Shown: positions 43,784-53,790 of the stretch, piece by piece
How the letters are laid out: each line of letters starts with the position of its first letter
How positions within the stretch are numbered: the first letter of the stretch is position 1
DNA from: SSF14 sp037045585
GTDB taxonomy: Bacteria > Actinomycetota > Acidimicrobiia > Acidimicrobiales > Microtrichaceae
Direction: 5' to 3'
Length of the DNA: 64,000 nt
Assembly: GCA_037045585.1 (NCBI GenBank)
Contig: JBAOIR010000021.1
Coordinates: 91,253-155,252, forward strand
Position numbers and translations under genes: made by a program
Notes under the pieces: generated by a model
What the model saw: only the letters and a program-made list of their open reading frames with translations
Databases searched by the model: none
Told to the model about the DNA's origin: nothing

Positions 43784-45295
43784 ATGACTGTTCGTGATTC
43801 GTTAAGAAATAAAAATATTCCTGCTTTAATTTTGCAGAGCGTACTCATGCTTGGCGCCGCAACATTTTTTACCCTGATGCTTGTTTATTCCTATCAGGGC
43901 TGGTTCACCCGCTACATGGCCGATGACTATTGCAACGCGGTTCTTTTTTCAGAAAATTTCACCGACGGACTTTACCAGCGCTACATGACCGGGTTTGGCG
44001 GAAACCGTTATTCGAATATCTGGCTGGTGGGCATCTCTGAATTTTTCGGCATCAAAAGTATTCCTGTTTTGCCGGTGTTTCACATCATGCTCTGGGTCAT
44101 TGGATTAATCCTCATGATGAGCGGAGTGAAAAAACTCGTCAAAGCGGAATGGTCGTTTGCAATGACATCCTTTCTCGGATTATCGATTGCGTTCTTCACG
44201 TTGATTTAAGCGCCCAATCTCTATCAGACTGTGTATTGGCGCTCTTCCATGAGCACGCATTTTGCGCCCGTGGTTTATGGCACTCTGCTCCTCGCCTTCC
44301 TTCTCAATCAATCATATAAAGCCGCGACTCAATCCATTTCAATTTCATCAATTGTGATCGCTTTTATTTCCGCTTTTATCGTCGGCGGATTTTCAGAACC
44401 AGCCGATGCAGTTCAGGTTACGATATTGATCCTTGCCATCGCCGCAGTCTGGCGTTGGGGAAGCAATCCCTCAAAGAAAAGAATCCTAACTCTGCTCGGT
44501 TGGACTCTAGGCGCGGCTATTCTTTCACTGACGGTCATGGTCATCTCGCCCGCTAATTCACAGAGATTGGGCGATGATCCTCCGGGCCTGATGTTGTTGA
44601 TACATGATGCTTTTTATTTCAGCTATATTTTTATTACCAAGACGCTGCGTGAACTTCCGTTACCAAACGCCCTCTCTATATTTGTCCCTGCTTTTTTGAT
44701 GTGGATATATGGACAGATCAACAATCTCGAAGTCCCCGCTGCTCAAAAACGAAGTTTATGGTTCGTGGTGATTGCCATCCCTTTGATCGCATATCTGCTG
44801 ATCGTTGCGAGTTTTTCCCCAAGTGTTTATGGACAGGGCTATCCTGTGCCGCGCGTGCAGTTTTATGCGCGCTTAATCATGACCATTGGTTTGCTGGCAG
44901 ATGGCGCGTTGATCGGCATACTGCTTTCACAAGCCCAACCTAAAATAAAGCATCCTGTTTTACGATCAGCCATTGTCATTCTGTTTTCACTCGTAGCAGT
45001 GATCTATCCATTCAGGGCGGTGATGCGTGCCTGGAGTGAAATCCCAACCTATCGCGCCCGCGCCGAGGATTGGGACAAACGTGATGCCATCATTCGCGCA
45101 CTCGCAGCTCAGGGTGAAACTGATTTAACAGTTATTCAATTTGACGGTGTGGATGGTACAAAGGAATTGGACACATTTGCCACGCACTGGGTCAATCGCT
45201 GCGCCGCAAATTATTATGAAGTAAAAAGCATCCGCGCCATTCCCATTCCTTCCGAATATATCGACGAATATTTTAATGAGCAGAGTGATGAATAA
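43784..45295 (+). CDS. polytopic membrane protein with an in-frame stop
   Basis: A membrane protein broken by a single stop. From the ATG at 43784 (GGAG 10 bases upstream) it reads LQSVLMLGAATFFTLMLVYSY, then ADDYCNAVLFSENF, an acidic loop after helix one as in GT-C proteins. The chain meets TAA at 44207-44209 and continues in the same frame as APNLYQTVYWRSSMSTHFAP to 45295, about 503 residues in total. The stop is one base from a sense codon, so either a nonsense mutation or a read error. The function is unassigned; the layout suits a lipid-sugar transferase. Confidence 0.7.
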
Positions 45296-46208
45296 GTTAT
45301 CTCCCATCCTTGTTACAGGCGCACATCGCAGCGGCACGACCTGGGTCGGCCGCATGTTATCCGCAGAAAAAAGCACGGCCTACATCAGCGAGCCGCTGAA
45401 TGTTTTGCATCGGCGCGGCGTGTATGGCGCAGACGTTCCACACTGGTATCAATACATCACCGCTGAAAACGAAGCGCAATATCTTCCTGCGTTTCAACAG
45501 CTTATGAATTTTCGTTATCATCTTTTTGCAGAGACTGGTTCATTGCGTTCGCAAAAGGATTTTCTGCGCATGGGGCGCGATCTTTCTGTTTTCATGAACG
45601 GAAAAGTACGCGGTCAACGCGCTTTGCTTAAAGATCCGTTCGCGGTTTTCTCCACGCCGTGGTTCGCGCAAACATTAAACTGTCAGGTCGTCATCACCAT
45701 CCGTCATCCCGGCGGATTCGCCAGCAGCCTCAAGCGCCTCAACTGGCCCTTCGACTTTCGCGACCTGCTCGCCCAGCCCATGCTGATGCGCGACCATCTC
45801 GAAAAAGATCGGGTGGATATGGAATCCATGCCGGCGGATGACATCATCGGGCAATCGGCCCTGCTCTGGCGCATGATCTACCGCTCGGTTCACACTACCC
45901 GCAGCCTGTTCCCGCACTTCAAAGTTGTTCGGCACGAAGACCTTTCGCTTGATCCCGTCACAGGGTATAAATCCCTCTATGAATCTCTCGGCTTAAATTT
46001 TGACGAAAAGGTCCGCGATACGATTTTGAACTCCAGCAGTTCCGAAAACCCGACCGAGCTATCGAAGAAAAAAGTCCACTCGGTAAAATTGGACAGCCGC
46101 GCCAACATGGACAACTGGAAGAAACGCCTCACCCCCGAAGAAATCGTCCGCATCCGCAAGATGACAGAAGAAGTCTCGCACCACTTCTACTCCGACACCG
46201 AATGGTAA
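45288..46208 (+). CDS. sulfotransferase family protein
   Basis: A 306-residue sulfotransferase. I take the ATG at 45288, which leads directly into LSPILVTGAHRSGTTWVGRM (P-loop GAHRSGTTW); an ATG 12 bases earlier is equally in frame. VVITIRHPGGFASSLKRLNW gives the 3'-phosphate-binding Arg and Ser. The C-terminus KKVHSVKLDSRANMDNWKKR carries the cofactor contact. It overlaps the preceding gene by 8 bases. The acceptor is unknown; cytoplasmic location is expected. Confidence 0.91.
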   Translation: MNKLSPILVTGAHRSGTTWVGRMLSAEKSTAYISEPLNVLHRRGVYGADVPHWYQYITAENEAQYLPAFQQLMNFRYHLFAETGSLRSQKDFLRMGRDLSVFMNGKVRGQRALLKDPFAVFSTPWFAQTLNCQVVITIRHPGGFASSLKRLNWPFDFRDLLAQPMLMRDHLEKDRVDMESMPADDIIGQSALLWRMIYRSVHTTRSLFPHFKVVRHEDLSLDPVTGYKSLYESLGLNFDEKVRDTILNSSSSENPTELSKKKVHSVKLDSRANMDNWKKRLTPEEIVRIRKMTEEVSHHFYSDTEW

Positions 46209-46229
46209 TTTCTAATCTCCTAATTCCTA

Positions 46230-46997
46230 ATGCCTAATCTTCCCCTCGTCTCCATCATCACCCCATCTTTCAATCAAGCACGCTATCTCGAAGCCACCAT
46301 CAACTCAGTGCTCGGGCAGGATTATCCACGCATTGAGTACATCATCGTAGACGGCGGCTCCACAGATGAAAGCGCAGACATCATAAAAAAGCACGAAGGG
46401 AGAATCGCCTGGTGGGTCAGCGAGCAGGATAAAGGTCAGACCGATGCGATCAATAAGGGATTCAACCGCGCCACCGGTGACATCCTCGCCTGGATCAATT
46501 CCGACGATACGTATAATCCGGGTGCGGTCAGTGCGGCCGTGAAATATCTGCTCGAAAATCCCGAAGTGGCAATGGTCTACGCGGACTGTAATTTCATAGA
46601 CGAGAATGACAAGGTGATCGGAAAGTTCAACGCCGCGCAGACAGATTACCGCCGCCTGCGTGAAGGCTACGTCCACATTCCGCAGCAGACGATGTTCTTC
46701 CGTGCAAAGTATTGGAAGGAACTCGGCCCGCTTGACCCATCGTTCTACTTCGCCATGGACTACGACCTGTGGACGCGCATCGCCGCTCACGCGCCGTTCA
46801 AATATCTTGCCGGCCAAACGTGGGCAAACTTCCGCTTGCATACCTCAGGCAAAACCGTCGCCGCAGATGACCGCTGCTGGCCCGAAATGATCCGCGTGCA
46901 TTATCGCGACGGCGGTAGTTTCTTTTCGATTATTATGGCAAAATACTACCTAAGAAAAATCATCGGCCCGCTCTGGAAATGGCGGATCAAGAAGTGA
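46230..46997 (+). CDS. GT2-family glycosyltransferase
   Basis: A 255-residue GT-A enzyme and close paralogue of the gene at 40974: SIITPSFNQARYLEATINSV, IVDGGSTDESADIIKK, and ILAWINSDDTYNPGAVSAAV (DxD-type site near residue 91). It is shorter at the C-terminus by about 50 residues. The 5' spacer CTAATCTCCTAATTCCTAA is a degenerate tandem tract. Two near-identical donor sites suggest duplication and use of the same activated sugar. Confidence 0.93.
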   Translation: MPNLPLVSIITPSFNQARYLEATINSVLGQDYPRIEYIIVDGGSTDESADIIKKHEGRIAWWVSEQDKGQTDAINKGFNRATGDILAWINSDDTYNPGAVSAAVKYLLENPEVAMVYADCNFIDENDKVIGKFNAAQTDYRRLREGYVHIPQQTMFFRAKYWKELGPLDPSFYFAMDYDLWTRIAAHAPFKYLAGQTWANFRLHTSGKTVAADDRCWPEMIRVHYRDGGSFFSIIMAKYYLRKIIGPLWKWRIKK

Positions 46998-47159
46998 GGA
47001 GTGAGGAACGAGAAAAAAGTAATAAGTGAGAAGTAAAAGTGAAAAAGTAAAACGTGAAGTGCAAAACCATTTTCTTCTCCACTCTCTACTCACCATTCCC
47101 TCTTTCTTCTTTCCTTCACCCTTCATCTTTCATAATTCATCCTTCATCCTTTCCCCCCC
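46998..47159. repeat. degenerate short-period tandem spacer
   Basis: The spacer starts with GTGAGGAGTGAGGAACGAG-like units (repeats of G-A-G-T-G-A-A) and ends with pyrimidine-rich CCTTCATCTTTCA-like units. The two halves are roughly complementary in composition. No gene or clear promoter is visible. Confidence 0.5.
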
Positions 47160-47771
47160 ATGAACCTACTCACCTCCCCCTCTCTCGACGACTTTATCCG
47201 CCTGCTTAAGGCCTGGCGCTTTTGGATGTTTGGCGCGCTTCTTGGCGCGGCACTTGGCGCGGCACTGTACTATATTGTCCCGCCGCCTTATCGGGCACAG
47301 GCCACCGTCAACGTGGACTTTAACCTTGAGCAAGCCTGGCCGCAGGAAACAGACCGTCAGCAGTTTTATTATCTTGAGCGTGAATCTCGCAAACTTGTAG
47401 AGATCGCATGGTCAGATGATGTGATGAGTCAGTTATCTTCTGAATTTGCTGTGACCGTGGAAGACCTGCGCGGAAATAAACTGCAACTTAGTCAACCCGC
47501 CGAAGCCGGCTGGCATTTTTACGCAGACGATAACGATGCAGAATTTGCGGCGTCACTGGTTTCAGCCTGGGCCGAAGCCTTTGTTGCCAAAACACAGACA
47601 GAAATCGATGCGGGCAATATCAATGAATTTGTAAAACTGGAAGCGACCCAATCCAAAAATCTGCTCAAAGAGCGCAGTGTGCCGTTGAGCAGTTATCTGT
47701 TCGCCGGCTCGATCGGATTTCTCACGCTTGCAGTTTTTGTTGTGTTGTTTATTTCTCCCAAGAACAAATGA
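47160..47771 (+). CDS. Wzz/YveK-like chain-length regulator
   Basis: A 203-residue protein with a helix near each end (FWMFGALLGAALGAALYYI and SYLFAGSIGFLTLAVFVVLF) and a periplasmic-type middle domain, the layout of the Wzz/YveK polysaccharide co-polymerase family. Proline-rich VPPPYRAQATVNVD directly after the first helix is a family mark. It would set chain length of the polymer made by the neighbouring enzymes. It overlaps the next gene by four bases. Three pyrimidine-rich tracts lie upstream and no ribosome site is clear. Confidence 0.82.
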   Translation: MNLLTSPSLDDFIRLLKAWRFWMFGALLGAALGAALYYIVPPPYRAQATVNVDFNLEQAWPQETDRQQFYYLERESRKLVEIAWSDDVMSQLSSEFAVTVEDLRGNKLQLSQPAEAGWHFYADDNDAEFAASLVSAWAEAFVAKTQTEIDAGNINEFVKLEATQSKNLLKERSVPLSSYLFAGSIGFLTLAVFVVLFISPKNK

Positions 47772-49218
47772 AGAATTCAGTTTTCTCCATGCTGACCGAT
47801 CCTCAAAAACTTTCGCGCATTCTGTGGGGCGCGGCCTTGCTCACTCTGCCGGTGACCAGTTTTCGCTGGTTTCCATTTCTTGGTGAAGGCACACTGGTTC
47901 GTCCGCTGGCGTTGTATCCGCTGGCGTTGTTGATGCCGCTATTGGTGATTCAGTCACTGCGCGGAAAAGTAAAACTCAATTGGGCGGGGGCGCTGATTCC
48001 GCTTGGGATGCTGATTCTGTTTATTGTTGCAGCGACCAGTTTCGGGGCGTTGATCGATCCGATCCCGTTGCGTGGACAAATCTACTCGGGCAGAGTCATC
48101 CGCGCGCTGGCGACTCTTTTCATCGGCGTGGCATTTTTCATATCCGCGATCTGGATGAATAAAGAGTCAGATGATTTTCTTTTTTCGGTGCGCTGGCTGT
48201 TGGCGGGCTTGTGCCTCGACCTGGCGTGGAGCGGATTGCAAGCCGTCACGTTTTACACGGGCTTGCTCAACAAGGAAATGGTGACGCACTGGCAGCTTGC
48301 ATTTTCAATGCGCGAACTGGTGCGCACGAATCGCATCTCGGGGCTCGCGTATGAACCGGCCTGGCTGGCGGGGCAGCTTGCCACGGTGTTCATTCCATTT
48401 TTGTTTGCATCGGTGATGACAAATTTCCGGGTCACTCGTTTTAAGTGGCTGGAACCTGTTCTACTGGCATTCTCTTTGCTGGTGCTTCTCGCCACCTACT
48501 CACGCGGCGGACTCTTAACCACCGTCGCGGCGGCCGGCCTGACATTTTTATTCTTTGGCCGTGAGAGCATCCGCGCGATCTGGGCGTGGTTCGTCAACGG
48601 CTTTCGTGGACGCACACTTGAAATTTTATTTCGCATTGGAATGATCGCCGCCGTGATTGGGGTTTTCGCCGGCACGTTTCTTTTTCTCAGCCAGAAAAAT
48701 TTCTTCCGCCGTTTATGGGAAACAGACGCGAAGAATTTAGCGAATACATTGTGGATATCAACGCCGGCGCGCGCGGTGCATATTCCGCTGGTGCATATGC
48801 CGCTTTTGAAGAATATCCATTAACCGGTGTGGGGCTGGGCGCGAGCGGTTTTTATATTTATCCCAACCTGCCCGATTGGGCGCTGACCACCGTGCCTGAG
48901 ATCGCAAAACAACTCAGCCCTGAAAATCGTTTGTACCCCAACCCGAAAAATCTTTACGTGCGTCTGCTGGCTGAAACCGGCTTGATCGGCTTCTTTTTGT
49001 TCGTGGCATTTCAGCTTTATATTCTCGGTGATATGTTAAACTTGCTGAGACGCAACGAACCCTGGGCGCGTTTTGCAGCCATCGCCGGAGTATTTGCGTG
49101 GTTCGCAATCACATTTTATAATTTCACACAGGATTCGCTCACAACACCAAACATCTGGCTTATTCCGGGCATACTGGTGGGGCTGTCTGTTATTTCATCG
49201 TACAAGGAAATCAAATGA
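47768..49218 (+). CDS. O-antigen ligase/polymerase-like protein, frameshifted
   Basis: A polytopic protein read in two frames. It starts at 47768 with DPQKLSRILWGAALLTLPVT and has about ten helices; the large outer loop includes YEPAWLAGQLATVFIPFLFA and LATYSRGGLLTTVAAAGLTF, the Wzy_C/WaaL-like signature (SRGG). Near 48,735-48,745 one base is missing, and the rest continues as EYIVDINAGARGAYSAGAYA, then PLTGVGLGASGFYIYPN and further helices to 49218. The family polymerises or attaches undecaprenyl-linked glycans at the outer face. It pairs with the Wzz-like gene just before it. Confidence 0.87.
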
Positions 49219-49940
49219 TCGTTCTCTCTGTTGGTATGCCCCGCGCTGGTTCCGGCTGGCACTATAATCTCATTCATGATCTGATGGAAACAACAGGCTG
49301 TGCAGATGCGCGTGATATCCGCGAGCGCTACCGTTTGCAAAAAATTCTGACCGAAGTAAATTGCAACATCGGTGTGCTTTCTGCCAGAAGACTGGGACTG
49401 GTAGCCCTGCCCGCGCTGGTAAATACCTTCGTCATCAAAGCGCACGCCGCCCCCAGCAGTGCATCGCGTCTGCTCTCGACTTTGGGCCTGTTACGCATCA
49501 CATACATTTATCGTGACCCGCGCGACGCCATGCTCTCCGCGTATGATTTCGGTCAGCGCGCACTCGTGAAGGGACGTCCCAACGCTTTCTCACATCTCTC
49601 CGATTTCGAAAAAAGCGTGGACTTTATGATGGAGTACGTCCACATTTGGGAAAAGTGGATGCAGGAAAAAAATGTACTCGTGGCACGTTACGAAGACCTG
49701 CTGACAGATTACAGCGCTGAATCTGCCAAATTGGTGGAATATCTCAAATTAAACGGCAGCAGTTCCCAGGTCCAGGCGGTGATCGAGAAGTACCGTCCCG
49801 ATGCGGCGGAAGGTCAACAGGGGCTGCACTTCTTCAAGGGCAAGATCGGGCGCTTCCGCGAATCCTATACAGAAGCGCAGAAAGCGGTCTTAAAAGACAA
49901 ATTAAACGCATATTTAGTCCGTATGGGGTACGAAGAGTAA
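49215..49940 (+). CDS. sulfotransferase family protein
   Basis: A 241-residue sulfotransferase, fifth in the block. The start is VLSVGMPRAGSGWHYNLIHD with a P-loop variant (PRAGSGW), and ITYIYRDPRDAMLSAYDFGQ holds the 3'-phosphate-binding Arg and Ser. The C-terminus GLHFFKGKIGRFRESYTEAQ fits the family. It overlaps the polymerase gene by four bases (ATGA), so it is cotranscribed with the Wzz/polymerase pair. This supports sulfation as part of the same glycan system. Confidence 0.9.
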   Translation: MIVLSVGMPRAGSGWHYNLIHDLMETTGCADARDIRERYRLQKILTEVNCNIGVLSARRLGLVALPALVNTFVIKAHAAPSSASRLLSTLGLLRITYIYRDPRDAMLSAYDFGQRALVKGRPNAFSHLSDFEKSVDFMMEYVHIWEKWMQEKNVLVARYEDLLTDYSAESAKLVEYLKLNGSSSQVQAVIEKYRPDAAEGQQGLHFFKGKIGRFRESYTEAQKAVLKDKLNAYLVRMGYEE

Positions 49941-50006
49941 GGTGTAATCAACCTGTAAGTCGTTTGAGTTGCCGTCTCCAGCGTTTTTCGTTATCATAGG
50001 GAAGTT

Positions 50007-51758
50007 ATGCTGCGTAAATACGATACACCCTACATGGCAGACTGGTTTGCCATTTCATTAAGATGGATCATGCTGGTTGGTTTGATCGTTTCGCTTGGGC
50101 TTGGGGGCAAGTTGGAATTATCCATATCCTGGCCGCTTGGCTTATTGATCATTTGGAATCTCGCGATGACCGCGATGGCCGGTCTGAATGTACGTATGAC
50201 CTATCATCGTCCGATCAGTATTTTGGCGGATCTGGTTTTGTCGGGGGCTTTTTTCTGGGTGCAGGGCGGCTTGCGCGGTCCTGCAGTTTGGACTGGTTTA
50301 TTACCGATCTTAACGGGTTCGATCTATTATGAATTACTGGGGGCTTTGCTCGCTTCGTTATTTTTCCTTGGATTAATGATCTACACCGGTATGCAAACCG
50401 AAGGCGATTTGCCGCTTGCAATTATCATCTCTGTTACGATGGTTGTGCTGAGTTTGTGTTTGGTTTTCTTGGCCGGCGTATGATCGCGCACATGCGAAAG
50501 AACCGCGAGTTGTGGCAGGACTTCGGAAGAAAAAAAGACCGCCATGCAGACCGAGCGTATGCGCGCCATCTACGAATTGACCACGACACTTTCCTCCACG
50601 TTGAGTTATAAGCGGGTGCTCGAATCTGCATTGAATATGAGCGCCGCCGCTTTGAACCCGGACCCTGAACAGTTGCTCAACGACCCGTTGGTGGGGGCGG
50701 TGATGTTATTCAACGGCGGCAAATTGCGCATTGGTTCTGCGCGGCGTTTTACCACTGCAGATATGCGTGCGACTTTCGACGCAGCGGAAGGGGTGCTAAA
50801 AAAAGCTCTGGATGAAGGCGAGCCTGTCTTTTTCAAGGATATCGGGTATGACCCTGAACTCGGGCGTGTGATCGCCCTCAGAAATTGCACCAGCGGATAT
50901 TGTTTTCCTTTGCGCAGCGGATTCAATGTATATGGCGTGTTGTTGTTCGCTCACCCCGACCCTGAATATTTCACAACAGACCGCCGCAACCTGCTTGATA
51001 TTATTGGCCGTCAGGCTGTGATCGCGATCCAAAATGCGCGCCTGTATCAAGACCTGGTGGAAGAAAAAGAACGCATGGTGGAAATCCATGAAGAAGCGCG
51101 GAAAAAGTTGGCGCGCGACCTGCACGATGGTCCCACACAATCTGTGGCGGCCATGGCAATGCGCTTGAATATTACGCGGCGCATGTTGGTCAAAGATGTG
51201 AAAGGCGCCACCGAAGAAATTGTCAAATTGGAAGAACTGGCGCACCGCACCACAAAAGAAATTCGCCACATGCTCTTTACCTTGCGCCCGCTGATCCTTG
51301 AGTCTCAAGGACTTGCTGCGGCGGTGCAGGCCATGTCAGATAAGATGATGGAAACATACACCCAAAAAGTTACACTTAATATTGATGAGCGGGTAACCAC
51401 TCAATTGGAAATGGGCAAACAGGGCGTTATTTTTTATATCATTGAAGAAGCGGTTAATAATGCCCGCAAGCACGCTGCGGCTCCTGTCATTGCTGTGAGT
51501 TTGCGTCAAATGGATGCCGGGATCGCGCTATTGGAAATTGCCGATAATGGACTGGGCTTTGACGTAAAATCTGTAACAGAAGCGTATGATAAGCGCGCAA
51601 ACAGCAGTCTGGGCATGGTCAATTTGCGTGAACGCGCCGAGTTGGTAAATGGTTTGTTCCAGCTTGATTCTGTGCCTGGCAAGGGGACAAAAGTTCAAGT
51701 ATATATTCCACTCACTGAAGATGCCGCCGACCGCTTGCATCATCCGCGCGCCAAATAA
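50007..51758 (+). CDS. NarL-type sensor histidine kinase with GAF domain, two compensating frameshifts
   Basis: A membrane histidine kinase of about 583 residues. The N-terminus has five to six helices (ATG at 50007). The frame leaves near 50,470-50,480 and returns near 50,530; between the two points the natural reading is RMIAHMRKNRELWQDF. A GAF domain follows, then the HisKA_3 motif KKLARDLHDGPTQSVAAMAM with the phosphorylated His, and HATPase_c boxes EEAVNNARKHA, ADNGLGFDV and GMVNLRERAELV. Its response regulator is not adjacent. The start follows the sulfotransferase by 66 bases. Confidence 0.88.
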
Positions 51759-51768
51759 AAAAACAAAA

Positions 51769-52698
51769 ATGCCGACAACAACTGAATTATATTATTTTGC
51801 CCATCAGGCAGAAGTAGAAGAAGGCGAGGTTGCCAAACACCCGCCTGTGATCCTTATCCACGGGGCGGGTGGTACCCATTTATCATGGCCGCCGCAAATC
51901 CGCCGCATGGCTGATGAAAAGATTTATGCGCTTGACCTGCCCGGACACGGAAAATCTGAAGGCACAGGCAGGCAATCCATAGATGAATATGCCGATGATG
52001 TAATTGCATTTATGAAAGAGTTGAAGATCCGCTCGGCTGTCTTTGTGGGCATCTCAATGGGAAGTGCAATTGCGCTCACCCTCGCGTTGAAATATCCCAA
52101 ACAGGTTTTGGGGCTGGGGCTGCTTGGTTCAGGTTCAAAGATGCGCGTGGCGCCAACTCTTTTAGAGATGGCGGGCAGCCCAAACACATTTAAATCTGCT
52201 GTAAGTATGATCAACGAAAATTGCTTTGGCGCAGAAACTCCGAAAAATTTACTGGAACTTTCAAAGCGAACCATGCTCGAAATTCGTCCGCCCGTTTTAC
52301 TTGGTGATCTTCTGGCGTGCAATGAGTTTGATGTAACCAGTCAGTTGGAATTGATCAAAGTTCCCACACTCATCATCTGCGGCGCTGAAGATAAAATGAC
52401 GCCATCGAAATTTTCAGAATCACTGCATGTTGGAATCGTCAACTCGCAGCTTCATATTTTGGATAAAACCGGACACATGGTCATGCTCGAACAACCTGAG
52501 ACGGTTGCAAATTTGCTGAAACTATTTATTGACGGAATTCCGCTAAAAGTTAGAAAGCCAAGAAAAAAACGCATCATCCCCGACGGGACAACTGAACCGG
52601 CCCCGCAGACAGAATCAGCGCCGCCGGTTGAACCTGCCACGCCCAAACCCGAAGAAGCTGCTCCCGAAAAAAAGAGCACAGACGTAGAGATTGTTTAA
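51769..52698 (+). CDS. alpha/beta hydrolase with Pro-rich tail
   Basis: A 309-residue alpha/beta-hydrolase. I use the ATG at 51769, 11 bases after the kinase stop, because the longer frame starts inside the kinase gene. HGAGGTHLSW is the oxyanion region, GISMGSAIAL (near residue 94) the nucleophile elbow, CGAEDKMTP the Asp, and KTGHMVMLEQPE the His. The last 50 residues are Lys/Arg then Pro/Glu/Ala-rich (RKPRKKR, PAPQTESAPPVEP) and probably disordered. The substrate is unknown. It may be a kinase-linked enzyme, but no partner is seen. Confidence 0.9.
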   Translation: MPTTTELYYFAHQAEVEEGEVAKHPPVILIHGAGGTHLSWPPQIRRMADEKIYALDLPGHGKSEGTGRQSIDEYADDVIAFMKELKIRSAVFVGISMGSAIALTLALKYPKQVLGLGLLGSGSKMRVAPTLLEMAGSPNTFKSAVSMINENCFGAETPKNLLELSKRTMLEIRPPVLLGDLLACNEFDVTSQLELIKVPTLIICGAEDKMTPSKFSESLHVGIVNSQLHILDKTGHMVMLEQPETVANLLKLFIDGIPLKVRKPRKKRIIPDGTTEPAPQTESAPPVEPATPKPEEAAPEKKSTDVEIV

Positions 52699-53112
52699 TG
52701 TAAATAATGATTTTTTTAAACCACAGACACTTGCGCCATACACCACATCGTCTTGATGTATTTTCGGGAGTGCGGCGTGAGCGCAGATTTTTTGAAATAT
52801 GAATAAAAGCGTTTTCAGCGCGCGAAGCGATCTGCGTCTTGTTTTAAAACTGGCGGACGGCTAGTTCGATTATAGATAGTTTTTTATAGGATATGGGGGG
52901 GTGTCTATTCTCTGTCAATCCCGAAGGGATGAAATGATTGCAGCAAAAAAGCATATTGAAAAACAAAACCCGAAGGGATGTCATGGATTTTTTCGATCTC
53001 TGACACCCCTTCGGGGTTGAATGCCGCGTTATCCATTTCCTATAATCATTTGACCCTTTCAGGGGCATAAGATTGAGTTATGAAACAGGGTACCAAATGG
53101 ATAAAGTCTAGC
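52699..53112. repeat. gene-free spacer with four CCCGAAGGG-type palindromes
   Basis: No gene is visible. Between 52,916 and 53,070 the hairpin core CCC-GAA-GGG occurs four times: 52916-52939 and 52969-52980 in one orientation, 53005-53018 and 53052-53070 in the other. A 19-base sequence GCGCGAAGCGATCTGCGTC (52820-52838) recurs at 57665-57683. Confidence 0.7.
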
Positions 53113-53721
53113 TTAAAGTCTGTGCTCTAAAAAGATCTTCTTTAAAACAGGAATGGCATTCATCACCGCTAAAGCCCGATGGCTGAGGCGGTTTTTTTCA
53201 TCCATTTCAAGTTCGGCCATGGTTTTGTTTAAGTGAGGCAGTAAAAATATCGGGTCATATCCAAAGCCGCCTGTGCCGCGTTCATCTGGAATGATCTCGC
53301 CCAAACAATTGCCTTCCACGAGATGCACCTCCCCATTCGGGATCGCAATCGCGATCGTGGCATGGAAGCGTGCCTTCCAGGGCGCTGACTTGCCACGCAG
53401 ATTCTCCAACATATAAGCGCGGCGATCTGCATCGTTTGCACCCGGCTTGGGAGAATAGCGCGCGGAGTAAAGTCCGGGGGCGCCATCAAGAGCATCCACT
53501 TCGAGGCCTGAGTCATCGGCCAGGGAGATCAGTCCGCTGGCGTGGGCGAAGGCGAGGGCTTTCTTTGAGGCATTCTCAGCGTAGGTGACTCCATCTTCTT
53601 CCACTTCGAGGTTGAGATTAATGTCAGCGGGGGTGACGAGTTCAAAGCCTGTGTCTTTGAGTAATTCCTGTAATTCTTTTACTTTGCCTTTGTTGTTGGT
53701 TGCGATCAAAAGTTTTTTCAT
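53113..53721 (-). CDS. rdgB: non-canonical purine NTP pyrophosphatase
   Basis: A 202-residue HAM1/RdgB homologue that hydrolyses dITP, dXTP and ITP to monophosphates and so protects DNA and RNA from deaminated purines. The start is KLLIATNNKGKVKELQELL, then GVTYAENASKKALAFA and ADDSGLEVDALDGAPGLYSA, the metal- and base-binding set, and GTGGFGYDPIFL at the C-terminus. All catalytic residues look present. It is 25 bases downstream of queG in the same direction, the two sharing a palindromic element in the spacer. Confidence 0.97.
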   Translation of the reverse strand: MKKLLIATNNKGKVKELQELLKDTGFELVTPADINLNLEVEEDGVTYAENASKKALAFAHASGLISLADDSGLEVDALDGAPGLYSARYSPKPGANDADRRAYMLENLRGKSAPWKARFHATIAIAIPNGEVHLVEGNCLGEIIPDERGTGGFGYDPIFLLPHLNKTMAELEMDEKNRLSHRALAVMNAIPVLKKIFLEHRL

Positions 53722-53738
53722 TTTTTATTTTCCCGGAT

Positions 53739-53790
53739 TGCGGACTTCAGTCCGCATTTGTTTTGGCATGGGGCGGACTGAAGTCCGCGT
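53739..53790. repeat. two-hairpin palindromic element overlapping queG end
   Basis: TGCGGACT-TC-AGTCCGCA (53739-53756) and GGCGGACT-GA-AGTCCGC (from 53772) form two hairpins. The queG reading frame (minus strand) enters this element and meets its stop at 53747-53749 within the second arm set. Confidence 0.75.

Noticed and set aside
14079..53790. CRISPR array from the many palindromic repeats
   Set aside because: Copies are scattered, differ in orientation and arm sequence, and have no regular spacers or cas genes.
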